From Andrena cerasifolii (taxonomy: Eukaryota; Arthropoda; Insecta; Hymenoptera; Andrenidae), in contig NC_135120.1 of NCBI RefSeq assembly GCF_050908995.1, positions 7,267,433 to 7,331,432 of the forward strand: a DNA stretch of 64,000 bases, given 5' to 3'. The notes below the pieces were generated by a model. That model worked only from the letters and a program-made list of their open reading frames with translations, ran no database searches and was not told where the DNA came from. A program made the translations under genes and the position numbers. Positions 23,408 to 33,807 of the stretch are shown here, one piece after another; position 1 is the first letter of the stretch; every line of letters begins with the position of its first letter.

Positions 23408-24325
23408 GAATTAAAAGAGTGCTGTTTCGGCGCACTGGTTCGGTCCTTCGAATATTTAAACAAAAATTAATTGCAATTTTGAAACATTTTTTTAACAGTT
23501 TCCAACGTTTCGGTCAATAATTATGAGCATTTTCAAGGAAAGTTAAAATTTATTTTTTAAATTTTTTAAAAAGTGGAAATAAAAATTGTTGTTAAATGAA
23601 CTTTTGAATTTAAAAGATTGTGGAAATGTCGCGTTCGTAGTTGGACATGCGACTCTCGAGTCCGCCGACTCGTGACTGAGGTAAACAGTGTTAAATCAGG
23701 CAAGAAATACAAGACTATTACGCAACTTTACTTAAAAAGTAAGGCCTAATGACCCAGTCCCTCTAATAGAATTTTGGTTTTTCTGTCTCTCTATGATTGG
23801 ACTATTATTACATATAATAACTTCTTAATTTATTTAACTGTTTGGTTTTTGACAGCTATGAGGGATGTATTTATCAGCAAATAAATAATAATAAAGATAT
23901 TAGGCATTAATAGAGTTTCGTCTTTTCAAAAACATTTTGAATTGTCAACGGTTATCCCTTCGACGTCGTTCGGGTGCCCTTTGGCATACTGTTTGGATGT
24001 TCTTGCCTGATTTAACACTGTTTACCCCAGTCACCAGTCAGCGAACTCGAGAGTCGCATGTCCAACTACGAACGCGACATTTCCACAATCTTTTAAATTC
24101 AAAAGTTCATTTAATAGCAATTTTTATTTTCACTTTTTTTTAAAAAAATAAATTTTAACTTTCCTTGAAAGTGGTCAGAATTATTGACCGAGACGTTGGA
24201 AACTGTTGAAAAAATGTTTCAAAATTGCAATTAGTTTTTGTTTAAATATTCGAAGGACCGAACCAGTGCGCCGAAACAACACTCTTTTAATTGGAACGAT
24301 TTATGCGGTCGAAATTCAAATTATA
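23408..24325 (-). mobile_element. Foldback element family R, copy 1
   Basis: Long arms start AATTAAAAGAGTGCTG on the left and end CAACACTCTTTTAATT on the right, and include TTTCGGCGCACTGGTTCGG and GTAGTTGGACATGCGACTC in both orientations. Unlike a simple foldback, one side carries an extra tail of about 35 bp (GGAACGATTTATGCGGTCG and onward). An 8-bp direct repeat AGACTAGG lies at 23400-23407 and 24325-24332, just outside the tail and the opposite arm, which suggests a target duplication. Noncoding. Confidence 0.8.
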
Positions 24326-24445
24326 GACTAGGAAATTGTTTGAAGACGGTGCTTAAATTATGTAATAAGTAATAAACTATGACTTCTCAATTATTCGATG
24401 CAAATGAAGTGGTGTCGAGTATTATTAAACACTGGCTACGTGTCG

Positions 24446-24472
24446 CACAGTGTGCGATTTTAGACAAAAATC
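24446..24472 (+). promoter_or_regulatory. Transib left end resembling a V(D)J recombination signal
   Basis: CACAGTG (24446-24452) equals the consensus recombination-signal heptamer. After 11 nt comes ACAAAAATC (24464-24472), which matches the nonamer ACAAAAACC at 8 of 9 positions. The right end has CACAGCC, the same 11-nt spacing, then ACGAAAATC (7 of 9). A classical 12-signal has a 12-nt spacer. The resemblance fits common ancestry of Transib and RAG1 but may be partly chance. Confidence 0.6.
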
Positions 24473-24958
24473 GCTAGACAGCGCAAATCTTGACCCATTT
24501 CAATATATTTTTTTTTTAAATACTCGTAAAGGGCTCAGCAATAACGCAGGGTTGCAGTAAATCCTGTATTTTTAGTCTGATCTATACAAAATATTATTTA
24601 GCATAACATGACATAAAAATGTAAACTTTGGAAATTGAGGATATTAAAAATGAATACTGAATTTTTTGTAAATTTAATATTAGCTATAAAATAAAAAATT
24701 TAATTCAAATTTACAAAATTTATGTTTTAAATAAACTGTAAGTGTAGCTGATTTAAATCTAGTACTTTTAAATTATATTTTATTTTTATTAGTTTTGATT
24801 TTATTTCTAACATATATATATAATTTTTTTTAAATTTATTTTAGGAATTGTAATTAAAATAGAATTTGATGTGGCAACTAATTTTATAATAATTTGTTAA
24901 TATGAATTATATGTGCCATGTTAGATGCGTTGAAATGTTACATGCATTGTGGCTTATT

Positions 24959-25656
24959 TTATAATAACATTTCTTCAGCATCAACCGTTAAGGGCTTAAC
25001 TTTTTTATCTTCTTTCAGTCTGAGAGAGCTAATTAAGGGATCTGATGAGATCAAGAGGTAATGTAAAATATCTTTGTTACTCATTTGCCTGTTGCACATT
25101 CTGCTATGTTTAGCTCGTGCTTTACGAAAATTTTTATTATTTCCTTCTTGTGGCTCTTCTGATAGCCAGCCAAACGGTAAATCAAATGATTTAATAATGT
25201 CGCTTCCGTGAGTAAGAACTTTATGAAGGGATGGTGGCATTTTATACCATTCATACAATTCCACGCAAATATCTGCAGTATCGAAGCAATAAGTTTTAAA
25301 TTTACTACAATCGATCATTCCACCACAAGTTAAAACTTGCAAAATATTATACAATCTTTGGATCAAATGTTCATCTAAACCAGTATATTTCGCAACGGCT
25401 TTGGCTTGGGCAAAAAAGGAACGAGCAACATTACCAGTGTTGGTTGTTCCAAAACCTTGCTTAACAATATCTACGTGTAATGAAAGAATACATTTTAAAC
25501 AATTTTGTATACTTTGTTTCCTCAATTTCTTTAAATGTTTTTCTTAGCTGTCTTTGCTGAACCTTTTTTGAAATCAAGATTATACGCTACGTGTAATAGA
25601 TATTCCATGAAACGGATCCAACAGTGGAGTGTAGAAAGGCCGAATTTGCACTATTC
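24959..25656 (-). pseudogene. Transib transposase (RAG1-related), C-terminal remnant
   Basis: Transib transposases are DDE recombinases from which the V(D)J recombinase RAG1 core descends. The open frame spans 25525-24959 (188 codons from a TTG, with no ATG). Visible blocks: GFGTTNTGNVARSFF (residues 24-38), the counterpart of the RAG1 GNxARKL block; MPPSLHKVLTHGSDII (96-111); and LPFGWLSEEPQEGNNK (116-131). I align Glu123 of the last block with the third catalytic acidic residue (mouse RAG1 SEGNESGNK block). Upstream, in another frame and after a stop, the family motif FGLSTLHCWIRF lies near 25620-25655, so there is at least one frameshift and one stop. The two catalytic Asp regions are deleted. 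Full-length family members are roughly 500-750 residues. It lies between the element's terminal repeats, with its 3' end about 350 bp from the left end. Confidence 0.85.
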
Positions 25657-25968
25657 TTCATTACTTTGAAGACTTTTCACATAACCCAGATTATTTATAA
25701 ATTTAGGTCCAACTCGACAAAAATATTACAGCAAGATGAAGCTTTTCGCTCAGTTAGTATATTACACACTTTGCCGTCTATCATTGTGCACTTCGTGTCA
25801 TGTTATGCTAAATAATATTTTCTATAGATTAAACTAAAAAATACAGGATCTACTGCACCCCTCCGTTATTGCCGAGCCCTTTACGAGCATTTAAAAAAAA
25901 AATGATTGAAATCGGTCAAGATTCGCGCTGTCTAACGATTTTCGTCCAAAATCGCAGGCTGTGTGTCG

Positions 25969-27677
25969 CTGCGGTAATTTCTGCCAGGTTATACGCGAGG
26001 GAGAAGGTCGATTGTCCACCGCGCAGAAGTTACTTTTATTTATACCCAGCGAAAGAAGAAGTATGCCCAGTCAACTGGCCTCCCCTTTTCCTTTTTCTCG
26101 TCTCTTCCACTCGGTGCCCGGGTCCTCACAGTTTTCTCGCATGGGCACACCTCAAGAGGCAGCTCTTCTCGCAGAGCCGCTCTCGCAGCTGCACAATCGT
26201 CGCCCACGGTGCAAGGTTCATTTAACATCGCAAATACACAACTCTTTAACGTCCCTGTCGCGTTAAACGTCCTCCTGCCAAGCCACTAATGGACACTGAC
26301 AAATGGTCCCGAAGGATAACCGGGGCTTGGCGGGCCTCCACTCCTCCGCATTCTACTCTCGCGGATTATGGCTGGCGCGTTGGCACGATCGACCAGGATC
26401 CTCGGCGGGCTGGAGAAGTTACTTTGCGCATTGTAACCCGCTGGAGGTCTGTGCTGTTTCGCCAACAATTCCCAGAGGCTTTCTACCCGAAACTGATACG
26501 CAAAAACCTTGCCCAAAGATACACACCTTCTCCAGTAAATTATACATTACAAACAGCCATCGTAAACTCCTACTCCCACTTCTAATCTCTCCAACTAATC
26601 ACTGAAGAGTCCCTACACCTTCCACCCTTCCGTCGCCCAGTTAAAAAACGAACCTCCCTCGTGACAGGTACAAATTGACCTCAGCACCCCGAAAGTGGCA
26701 TCGCCCGCTTCCTCCAACTCACATCGGTATCCACGTGTGACAATTTCCGCGTCGCCGCCTCGGTGCCACGAGAAATTCGATCGTGGAAGGCGAGAGACTG
26801 CCGTGTCCCTGGGATGAAGGAACAATACGATAGACAGGGGTTGTGCTTGGCGTTTCTCAAACGGAGGATCGTCTAAGCAACCGTACACGTCGTTTCCCGT
26901 CCCTCCCTTCTCATCCTCCGTCTCCTGCAGCTTCTGCACACGGCACACGGCCCTCCCATACACACGCGACGGATCCACGCGACCAGCAGCAACAGGCTGC
27001 CGCTTCCTTTCCCTCCTGCGGGGATCCCTCGTGCCGATGGATCATTTTATTGCTGTTCGTGCTCTCGGAGGCAGAAAGTCTGCCGGGTCTCTCTGCACGC
27101 CACCGGTTGTCCCGGCCTCTCCTCCTCCAGCCACGAGGCTGGCCGGTCTCTCGGCGCGAACCGTTTCACGAACGAGGACGCGGTGACGGAGGAGAGGACC
27201 TCTCTCGTCTGGCTGGCGACAGGACCAACTTCAAACGAGCCGGACCGCGTGGTCCGTTCGCTCGCGCGACGGAAAAGGAAGAAGAAGTCGAGTGGCCGTA
27301 TGGATCTCGTCGATCCCGAACGAGTTCCTCGAGGGACGAGCACCGAGGAACCTGCCGGTCACGCTTTCATGGTCGATGGGAAGCCGGGATGCTTAGACAG
27401 CACGCGGCACATCTCGCTCTGCGCTGGTTTCGGCGTCCTCTCGTGGCGGGGGGGTGCTTATGTTTCGAGGAAGTGCCTCGGAACGGATTGTTTGCTCCAT
27501 GCAGGAAGCGAGACGGGGTGGGCTTTTCGAGGGCAATGATTGTTGGGGAGTGGTTGAAGGAAATGCATCGATTCTTTTTGTAATTGATGTACCTCTTTCT
27601 GCAGGTTTTCGTGTGAGTTCGTACTGTCTTATATGATTTTATCTGTACCTATGAAGCATTTGGCTCGAGTTCGAGGA
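25969..27677. other. GC-rich unique DNA, no gene recognised
   Basis: CpG-rich. Contains the longest plus-strand frame in this stretch (26843-27583, 246 codons). Its translation is Arg/Ser/Pro-rich with no domain, and it is overlapped by frames on both strands, so I leave it out. Confidence 0.5.
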
Positions 27678-27679
27678 TA

Positions 27680-28591
27680 GGGGAGACCGGGGCAAAGTGG
27701 ACCCCGGGGTAAAATGAGCTTGCTTAATTTATTGTTTAATAATAGAATATATTTACAAATTTTGGTGACGTAATAAATGTATGTAATACGACGATGATAA
27801 TTATGCACATTCAGGTATCGAAAAATGGAAGTTCGTTTAAAAAATTAAAAATGAAGTTTTAGAGACTTCCAATTCTTTTTTTTTCAATTTAGCTTTTTGG
27901 ATAAATGAGTCTTAAATGTGTTATTTTAACTCCATTTTTATTCTGCGTGTTTATAACAAGCTTATAAATATACATGTACACGCGTTTGAGAAAACATTAA
28001 TCCTAACGTTATTAAATAATTAATTTTCCACTGAGTACACATTCGGGGCAAAGTGACCGGGGTAAACTGAGCTGCAAGGAAAAGATGCTCGAGTGATATC
28101 TAAATTTATTTAGATATTATAAGTACGTATTTTATTAAAAATTATGTATGTATTTGTTTTATTTATAATATGTCAGACTGTTCATGTAAACAAAGTTACT
28201 TTAAAAACACATTTTCAGAAGAAAATGAGTTTAGGTTAGTAACACAAAGTACAAAGTTACAAAGTACAAATTATTAACATTAAGCTTGTATTAATGAAAT
28301 ATATTTAAAAAAAATAGTTTAAATAGTTTAAAAGTTCTAATAAAGTTGATTTTATAATTATATCCTTCATTAAAACACGTATTTTATTTCTGCTCACTTT
28401 ACCCCAGAGAGTAGCTCACTTTACCCCATAATTTGAATATACTTTAAGTTTATTTTAAGTATTGATATTCGTCATTTATCAATAGTAATGTTCAAATTAT
28501 ATTATAAATCTATTTTCACACATTTTTATTGAAAGGGAAAAATTTTATTCGACTTCAAACATTTTTCGTCCCACTTTGCCCCGGTCTCCCC
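27680..28591. mobile_element. TA-target element, family T
   Basis: TA at 27678-27679 and 28592-28593 flank perfect inverted ends GGGGAGACCGGGGCAAAGTG. The terminal motif recurs at least four times inside: CGGGGTAAAATGAGC (27706), TCGGGGCAAAGTGACC (28043), CGGGGTAAACTGAGC (28059), and inverted GCTCACTTTACCCC twice (28395-28427). Otherwise AT-rich and noncoding. Confidence 0.92.
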
Positions 28592-28750
28592 TACACCACT
28601 GTGCGGGTAGAATCAGTTTAGGGGAGAATTGATAGTTCATTAGAAACTAATTAAGGCACGATTTTCATATTGAAAAATAAAATTTGCCGGAAAATGTTCT
28701 ACGTACTAATGGTAATATTGGAGTTTAGAATTTGATTTTTGGCACTCAGA

Positions 28751-29717
28751 GTAATTCTGGGAGAGTTGCCGCACCTTAAGCGAAATTGTCACCGTGTCTA
28801 AATTTTGCAGTGAACATTTTTTCCAAGGATACATATTATTAGTTGAACAGCTTGTATTAAAGGGAATCAAAATTTTAATATTTGTCACCCTTCAAGAATT
28901 GAAAATAAAATGTGGTGCCGCATTTCGAAAAACGTTTAATTTTCCATTTAAACTTGTTAATTTTAATTTTTTATTGAAGAAAAATAGTAAAAGCAAAGTA
29001 AAATGAAACATCTTTTTAATTTATACAGATATAAAATACAATAAAATTGGAAAAATGAATAGGTACAGATATTACTTCTGCTTCTCTAAATTTAATTGTC
29101 CTTTCTTCGTTCTTTCAAATTCATTACACATAAAATAAAAATAAAATTTGAAAAAAGAGTAAAAAGCTCACAAATATGTTTGGATTATCAGATTTGTCAT
29201 TAAACAATAAATAATTTGCCTTGCGATATCACGGTATCTATTCTGAGACACTCCTTTTGTATTTTTAACATTAAAAGCATCATTTAGTCGACTTAGGTAC
29301 CTTCCGATACAGTGCGCGGAAAAGTGCGGCATCTATCCCAAACGCAAGGGAGAGACGCCGCACTTTCGTATTTCCAAGTGCTATGTCGAATGTGACCTAT
29401 TCTGGCCGAGAAATATTTCGCAGAGTTCCTTTAACGTATTACAAAAGCTATATGACGAAAAACTATGAATCTTTAACTACTACGATAGCAAAAATTAACT
29501 CGACGTATAACTATTGAGGCTAAGTGCGGTAGGGTTACCTAAAAAACAGCAAAATCTTTAAAAGTAATAATGGAAACACGTTCTCGCTTATTAATCTAAC
29601 CTAAACGAACAGCTTAAAGCAAATAAAATCGACAGTGTTGTATTTTATTACCGATAACCCTGAAATACCGAAGGTGCGGCGTCTCTCCCAGTGCGGCATC
29701 TCTCCCGCAATTACCCC
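28751..29717. mobile_element. TA-target element, family U, decayed left end
   Basis: The right end reads (reverse complement) TAGGGGTAATTGCGGGAGAG, then ATGCCGCAC. The left end is GTAATTCTGGGAGAGTTGCC, lacking the outer GGGG. GTGCGGCATCTATCCC and GGGAGAGACGCCGCAC face each other at 29324-29364, and GTGCGGCGTCTCTCCC lies next to the right end. AT-rich, noncoding. Confidence 0.75.
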
Positions 29718-30303
29718 TATCTACAGTGTTTTCTACAAGGACTTTTCAATCATTGTAGAATTGTTAAAATTCAAGGAAGAGGCGATTCTTGCCCTCGAAT
29801 TTTTTGTAAGATTACAGGGTGTGTTGTTCGACCCTTGTAAAACTGCAAGACTTGCAACGCGCGCGCGTTGTTTCGTCCCTCCCCCGTGCGATCCCTTGTA
29901 TGGAGTCGTTAATATTTGTTTCTTGATTCGCACCTAAGCAGGTGCTGGGCACAAGGGGCGGCATTGTGCCGGATTTAGAGAATCGCCCACGCGCTTCGAA
30001 TCTACGATCTGAGAATGCTCCGTGCTTCCGCATCCTGTCCCTGGCTTGGCATAATTTTACGTAATGCCGCGGTGTCAGGGTCCTTTATATCGCGGCATAT
30101 TCGAAAATCGTGTCGACAGGCGATCGTGACGTCTATATTCGGTACATTGACAGCTGACGTTCTTTGATATTTTTGGGGCGTTGGAATCTGAGGGAGGAAA
30201 ACGCGGATGAATTATTCTTCTGATTGCATGTGGACGTATAATAGCATCATGGGTTATTTAAGGATTCTGGTATCTATGGGTTCTCTCACAAAAATATTGT
30301 ATC
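29718..30303. other. Mixed unique DNA, no gene recognised
   Basis: Nothing supported. Confidence 0.4.
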
Positions 30304-30307
30304 TTAA

Positions 30308-30588
30308 GGGGACCTTCCGGTCTAAAGCCGAAAAAATAGGTGGTATTTAGGAATTAATTAAAGGAAAACTACTATATATAATTTAATGGGACTTTTTGCA
30401 TTCTATTAAGGATGTCTTAAATTATAGAAATGTATTTTTTATTTTGTAATTAATCATTGCAGACGGCACTGGGGAGTCGTTAAAGTCAAGGCGTCAAAAA
30501 ATTTATCCAAATCGGTGGGACCTGTATCTCCAAAAGTTATTATCCGATTCGACTGAAACTTTTTTATTTTGAAGAGTATACTTCTGGC
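30308..30588 (+). mobile_element. TTAA-target element family P, truncated copy
   Basis: TTAA (30304-30307) and GGGGACCTTCCGGTCTAAA start a segment collinear with 21382-21660 of the complete copy, including GGGACTTTTTGCATT and GCAGACGGCACTGGGGAGTC. Homology stops near 30588. No right end is found; a directly repeated AAAACCAGAAAAAAATAC follows (about 30594 and 30621). Confidence 0.88.
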
Positions 30589-30859
30589 TAGGAAAACCAG
30601 AAAAAAATACAAAGAAGGAAAACCAGAAAAAAATACAAAAAAATCGCTGTTTTCAGGAATTTTCGCGATTCATTACAAGCTCACAAAAAAAAGTTTAAAA
30701 ATCGACCTTTACTATTCTTTTCGCTATTCCAACCAAATACATTTTTTTTTAAAACGACGAAACGCGTCAGTTAGCAAACTAATCCTTCTAGCTTCTCAAA
30801 AAAACTCAAATTCTTTGGACCAATTCTAAAAAAGTTATGCGATTTTAAAAAGTGTCCGA

Positions 30860-31982
30860 ATATTAATGCGAGTCACTGTATACAATCCTGAATCTTTTAC
30901 GTTGACATAAATTTTAAATGTTGAAGGGGTTTTCTACAGAATGCAGTAAATTTTTTAAATTTAGCTTCACTATATCTGAAACAGAAGAATATAAGTCTAT
31001 TGTCAATCTCAAGTTCAATTTACTCAATTAATACGTCACACGTCAATTCGCACGTCGAAATGCACTGTAAATAAACGAAGGATGCGTTTGAAGGATACGG
31101 TTCCAGCCTCTTGAAAAAAAGAAAAAAAGAAAACACTTTTCGATCCCGAGAAGCGCCCGAGTCACCGAATCAAACGTTCCACTTCCCCAGAGACCTTTCC
31201 TCGACAATGAAATCTATTCGCGGCACGCGTTTGGCCGCGCGACGAAGGAAGAGAAAGGAGGAAAAAAAAGTGAGACACAAAGGGACCATCTCCCCGATAC
31301 TGTCAAATTTATATCCGATCGTAGGACCGAGGAATCGGCCGATCGGGCAGATGTCGGTATGCTCCGGTGATCAAGCTTAATAATATTTATGCAACGCGTG
31401 TGCACCGTATTCGCCCTGGATTTCAAGGGTCCTTTATTATGTTACCTTTCTCTCGTTCGTTTTTTCTCGTGGGGGCGAAGCTTTCATGGATTAAGACGCG
31501 AATAAAATGGGATTTGATGGCGGGGACGGGGAAGCTACCGGGAGATAACGACGAATATGTGAAGAATATAATGGGTTACTGCAGGGGTCTCTTAACCCCT
31601 CAGGAGTAAACATTTGAATTGTCAGTACGTAGAAGCCATTGACACAGATTATAATTCATAAAGCAAGTTACATTCTGCGTTAATTTCTGCAGCAAGCATA
31701 TAGGAAGCTCGATTTTAAGATGGCCGATAAGCGACATCGATTCAACGCGAACCCTTTCGATGTACATACCCTGTCGTCCTCCCTACCACGGTCGACCAAT
31801 CACAGCGCCCCGATTCATTTAACCCTTCTGACTGCGTCGATCCCATCTTCACCGTCGTGCACCAACCCTTTGCAGCATCTGCCGAGTGTACTCTTTTTCG
31901 TGTAATTATGTATGCCAGGGAAGCCTTCGCCCGTTGGATTGGTTAAAAGATGGGAGAAGGGGCGTGCACCGTTCACCCCTTT
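30860..31982. other. Mixed unique DNA, no gene recognised
   Basis: Nothing supported. A purine-rich stretch around 31105-31135 and small frames of up to 89 codons are uninformative. Confidence 0.4.
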
Positions 31983-32154
31983 TGCTATCGAACGGTAACG
32001 CTAACCCAGACCTAACCCAGAACTTCTGCTATCGAACGGTGCCTTTCATTTTATCCTCTGTAGCTATTAACCCCTTGCCTTCTAATAGCGCGTCTTAATG
32101 ATTCTTCTGTAAATTATATGTTAAGTATACGATTTTATATGGTACGCGGAGGAA

Positions 32155-32852
32155 TAAAATAATTTCAATTTCGACCGCATAAATCGTTCGAATTAAAAGA
32201 GTGTTGTTTCGGCGCACTGGTTCGGTCCTTCGAATATTTAAACAAAAACTAATTGCAATTTTGAAATATTTTTTTAACAGTTTCCAACGTCTTGGTCAAT
32301 AATTCTGACCATTTTCAAGGAAAGTTAAAATTTATTTTTATTTTAAAAAGTGGAAATAAAAATTGATATTAAATGAACTTTTGAATTTAAAAGATTGTGG
32401 AAATGTCGCGTTCGTAGTTGGACATGCGACTCTCGAGTCCGCTGACTGGTGACTGAGGTAAACAGTGCTAAATCAGGGAGGAACATATAACCGTTGACAA
32501 TTCAAAATGTTTTTGAAAAGACGAAACTCTATTAATTCACGCCAACAATGCCTAATATCTTTATTATTATTTATTTGCTGATAAATACATCCCTCATAGC
32601 TGTCAAAAACCAAACAGTTACATAAATTAAGAAGTTATTATATGTAATAATAGTACAATCATAGAGAAACAGAAAAACCAAAATTCTATTAGAGGGAAAA
32701 AAATAAAATAAATTTTAACTTTCCTTGAAAATGGTCAGAATTATTGACCGAAACGTTGGAAACAGTTAACAACATGTTTCAAAATTGCAATTAGTGTTTG
32801 TTTAAATATTCGAAGGACCGAACCAGTGCGCCGAAACAACACTCTTTTAATT
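32155..32852 (+). mobile_element. Foldback element family R, copy 2
   Basis: This is the reverse-oriented relative of 23408-24325, with the same arms (TTGTTTCGGCGCACTGGTTC) and the same asymmetric tail (TTTCGACCGCATAAATCG), here on the left. The array unit is duplicated at its edges: GGTACGCGGAGGAA (32141-32154) and GGTACGTGGAGGAA (32853-32866), a 14-bp direct repeat. The central loop is shorter than in copy 1. Confidence 0.85.
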
Positions 32853-33093
32853 GGTACGTGGAGGAAATTTAATATTTAAATAATAACCTAACTTGCGAAT
32901 ATGAGTTGACAGGCTTTCTGCTACACCTTCCACGCTAATTTCTGATACTCCATAACGCTAACCCAGACCTAACCCAGACCTTCTGCTATCGATCGGTGCC
33001 TTTCAATTTATCCTCTGTAGCTATTAACCCCTTGCCTTCTAATAGCGCCTGTTAATGATTCTTCTGTAAATTATATGTTAAGTACGCGATTTT

Positions 33094-33446
33094 TTTATTT
33101 TTTTTTTATTGAAGCATATGAAGCCCGAAGGCTTATTTAGCTGTACAGAGATTTATACATAATGAGCAGCGGATTCATACACGTAATTTACATTTATCCA
33201 AATAGTTAAATAAGTATTTACAAGCTCGTATGTTCGGTTTAGCAATTATCATTTCTGTGTTAAGAGGTAATTGCAATCGGATTCGTCGTAGGTTAGCAAT
33301 CAGTTCCACTCTCTCAGCATCATATAACGGGCATTGCCATATCACGTGATTTAAGTCCTGATCGTAATTGCCACAGGAACATTTTGGATCTTTGACGATC
33401 CCTACCCTTGCCAATGACGCCGACAGATTGTAGTGATTGCATTTGC
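33094..33446 (-). mobile_element. 5'-truncated non-LTR retrotransposon with poly(A) tail and TSD
   Basis: A 353-bp minus-strand insertion in the tandem array. It starts with a T-rich run on the plus strand (the poly(A) tail) and is flanked by an exact 11-bp duplication, TACGCGATTTT (33083-33093 and 33447-33457). Truncation at the 5' side, a 3' tail and a variable-length duplication are the signature of target-primed reverse transcription. Confidence 0.92.
33175..33446 (-). pseudogene. LINE polyprotein C-terminus with Cys-His knuckle
   Basis: The frame is open from the insertion boundary (33446) to a stop at 33175. It begins NHYNLSASLARVGI, the widely conserved stretch that follows the RNase H or linker region in I/R1/Jockey-type insect LINEs. 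Next comes the knuckle CSCG-x7-H-x4-C (pattern C-x-C-x8-H-x4-C), then CPLYDAERVEL. The remaining 40 residues are a helical, basic tail. Reverse transcriptase and endonuclease domains are absent owing to 5' truncation, so it is not functional alone. No internal stop is present, which suggests a fairly recent insertion. Confidence 0.85.
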
Positions 33447-33807
33447 TACGCGATTTTATATGCTACGCGGAAGAAATTTAATATTTAAATAATAACCTAA
33501 CTTGCGAATATCAGTTGACAGGCTTTCTGTCACACCTTCCACGCTTATTTCTGATACCCCATAACGCTAATCCAGACCTAACCCAGACCTTCTGCTATCG
33601 AACGGTGCCTTTCATTTTATCCTCTGTAGCTATTAACCCCTTGCCTTCTAATAGCGCCTCTGAATGATTCTTCTGTAAATTATATGTTAAGTACGCGATT
33701 TTATATGCTACGTGGAGGAAATTTAATATTTAAATAATAACCTAACTTGCGAATATGAGTTGACAGGCTTTCTGTCGCACCTTCCACGCTAATTTCTGAT
33801 ACCCCAT

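Larger units (their letters stand above)
24446..25963 (-). mobile_element. Transib-superfamily transposon, defective copy
   Basis: Two 167-bp inverted terminal repeats (24446-24612 and 25797-25963) bound a 1.5-kb element flanked by the exact 5-bp target duplication TGTCG (24441-24445 and 25964-25968). The left end begins CACAGTG and the right begins CACAGCC. A 5-bp GC-containing duplication and CAC-starting ends are typical of Transib. The interior holds the C-terminal part of a RAG1-like transposase on the minus strand (24959 to about 25656). The element is too short for a full transposase, so it is non-autonomous, but the intact ends could still be substrates for an active relative. Confidence 0.9.
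31983..33806 (+). repeat. Tandem array, about 246-bp unit, 3 copies, twice interrupted
   Basis: The units share CTAACCCAGACCTAACCCAG, CTCTGTAGCTATTAACCCC, ATTATATGTTAAGTA, GGAGGAAATTTAATATT and TTGACAGGCTTTCTG. Without the insertions at 32155-32852 and 33094-33446 the copies are contiguous. The last copy ends near 33806 in CTGATACCCCATCAG. Noncoding. Superficial resemblance of CTAACCC to telomere repeats is not sustained. Confidence 0.88.

Noticed and set aside
24446..25963. Chapaev or other CAC-ended superfamily
   Set aside because: The exact duplication is 5 bp rather than 4, and the protein remnant reads as Transib/RAG1.
26843..27583. 246-codon plus-strand open frame
   Set aside because: Low-complexity Arg/Ser/Pro-rich translation with no known domain, in GC-rich DNA where stop codons are rare and other frames are also open.
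31998..32020. Telomere-like CTAACCC motif
   Set aside because: Only two adjacent imperfect copies, repeated as part of a 246-bp unit; not a telomeric array.
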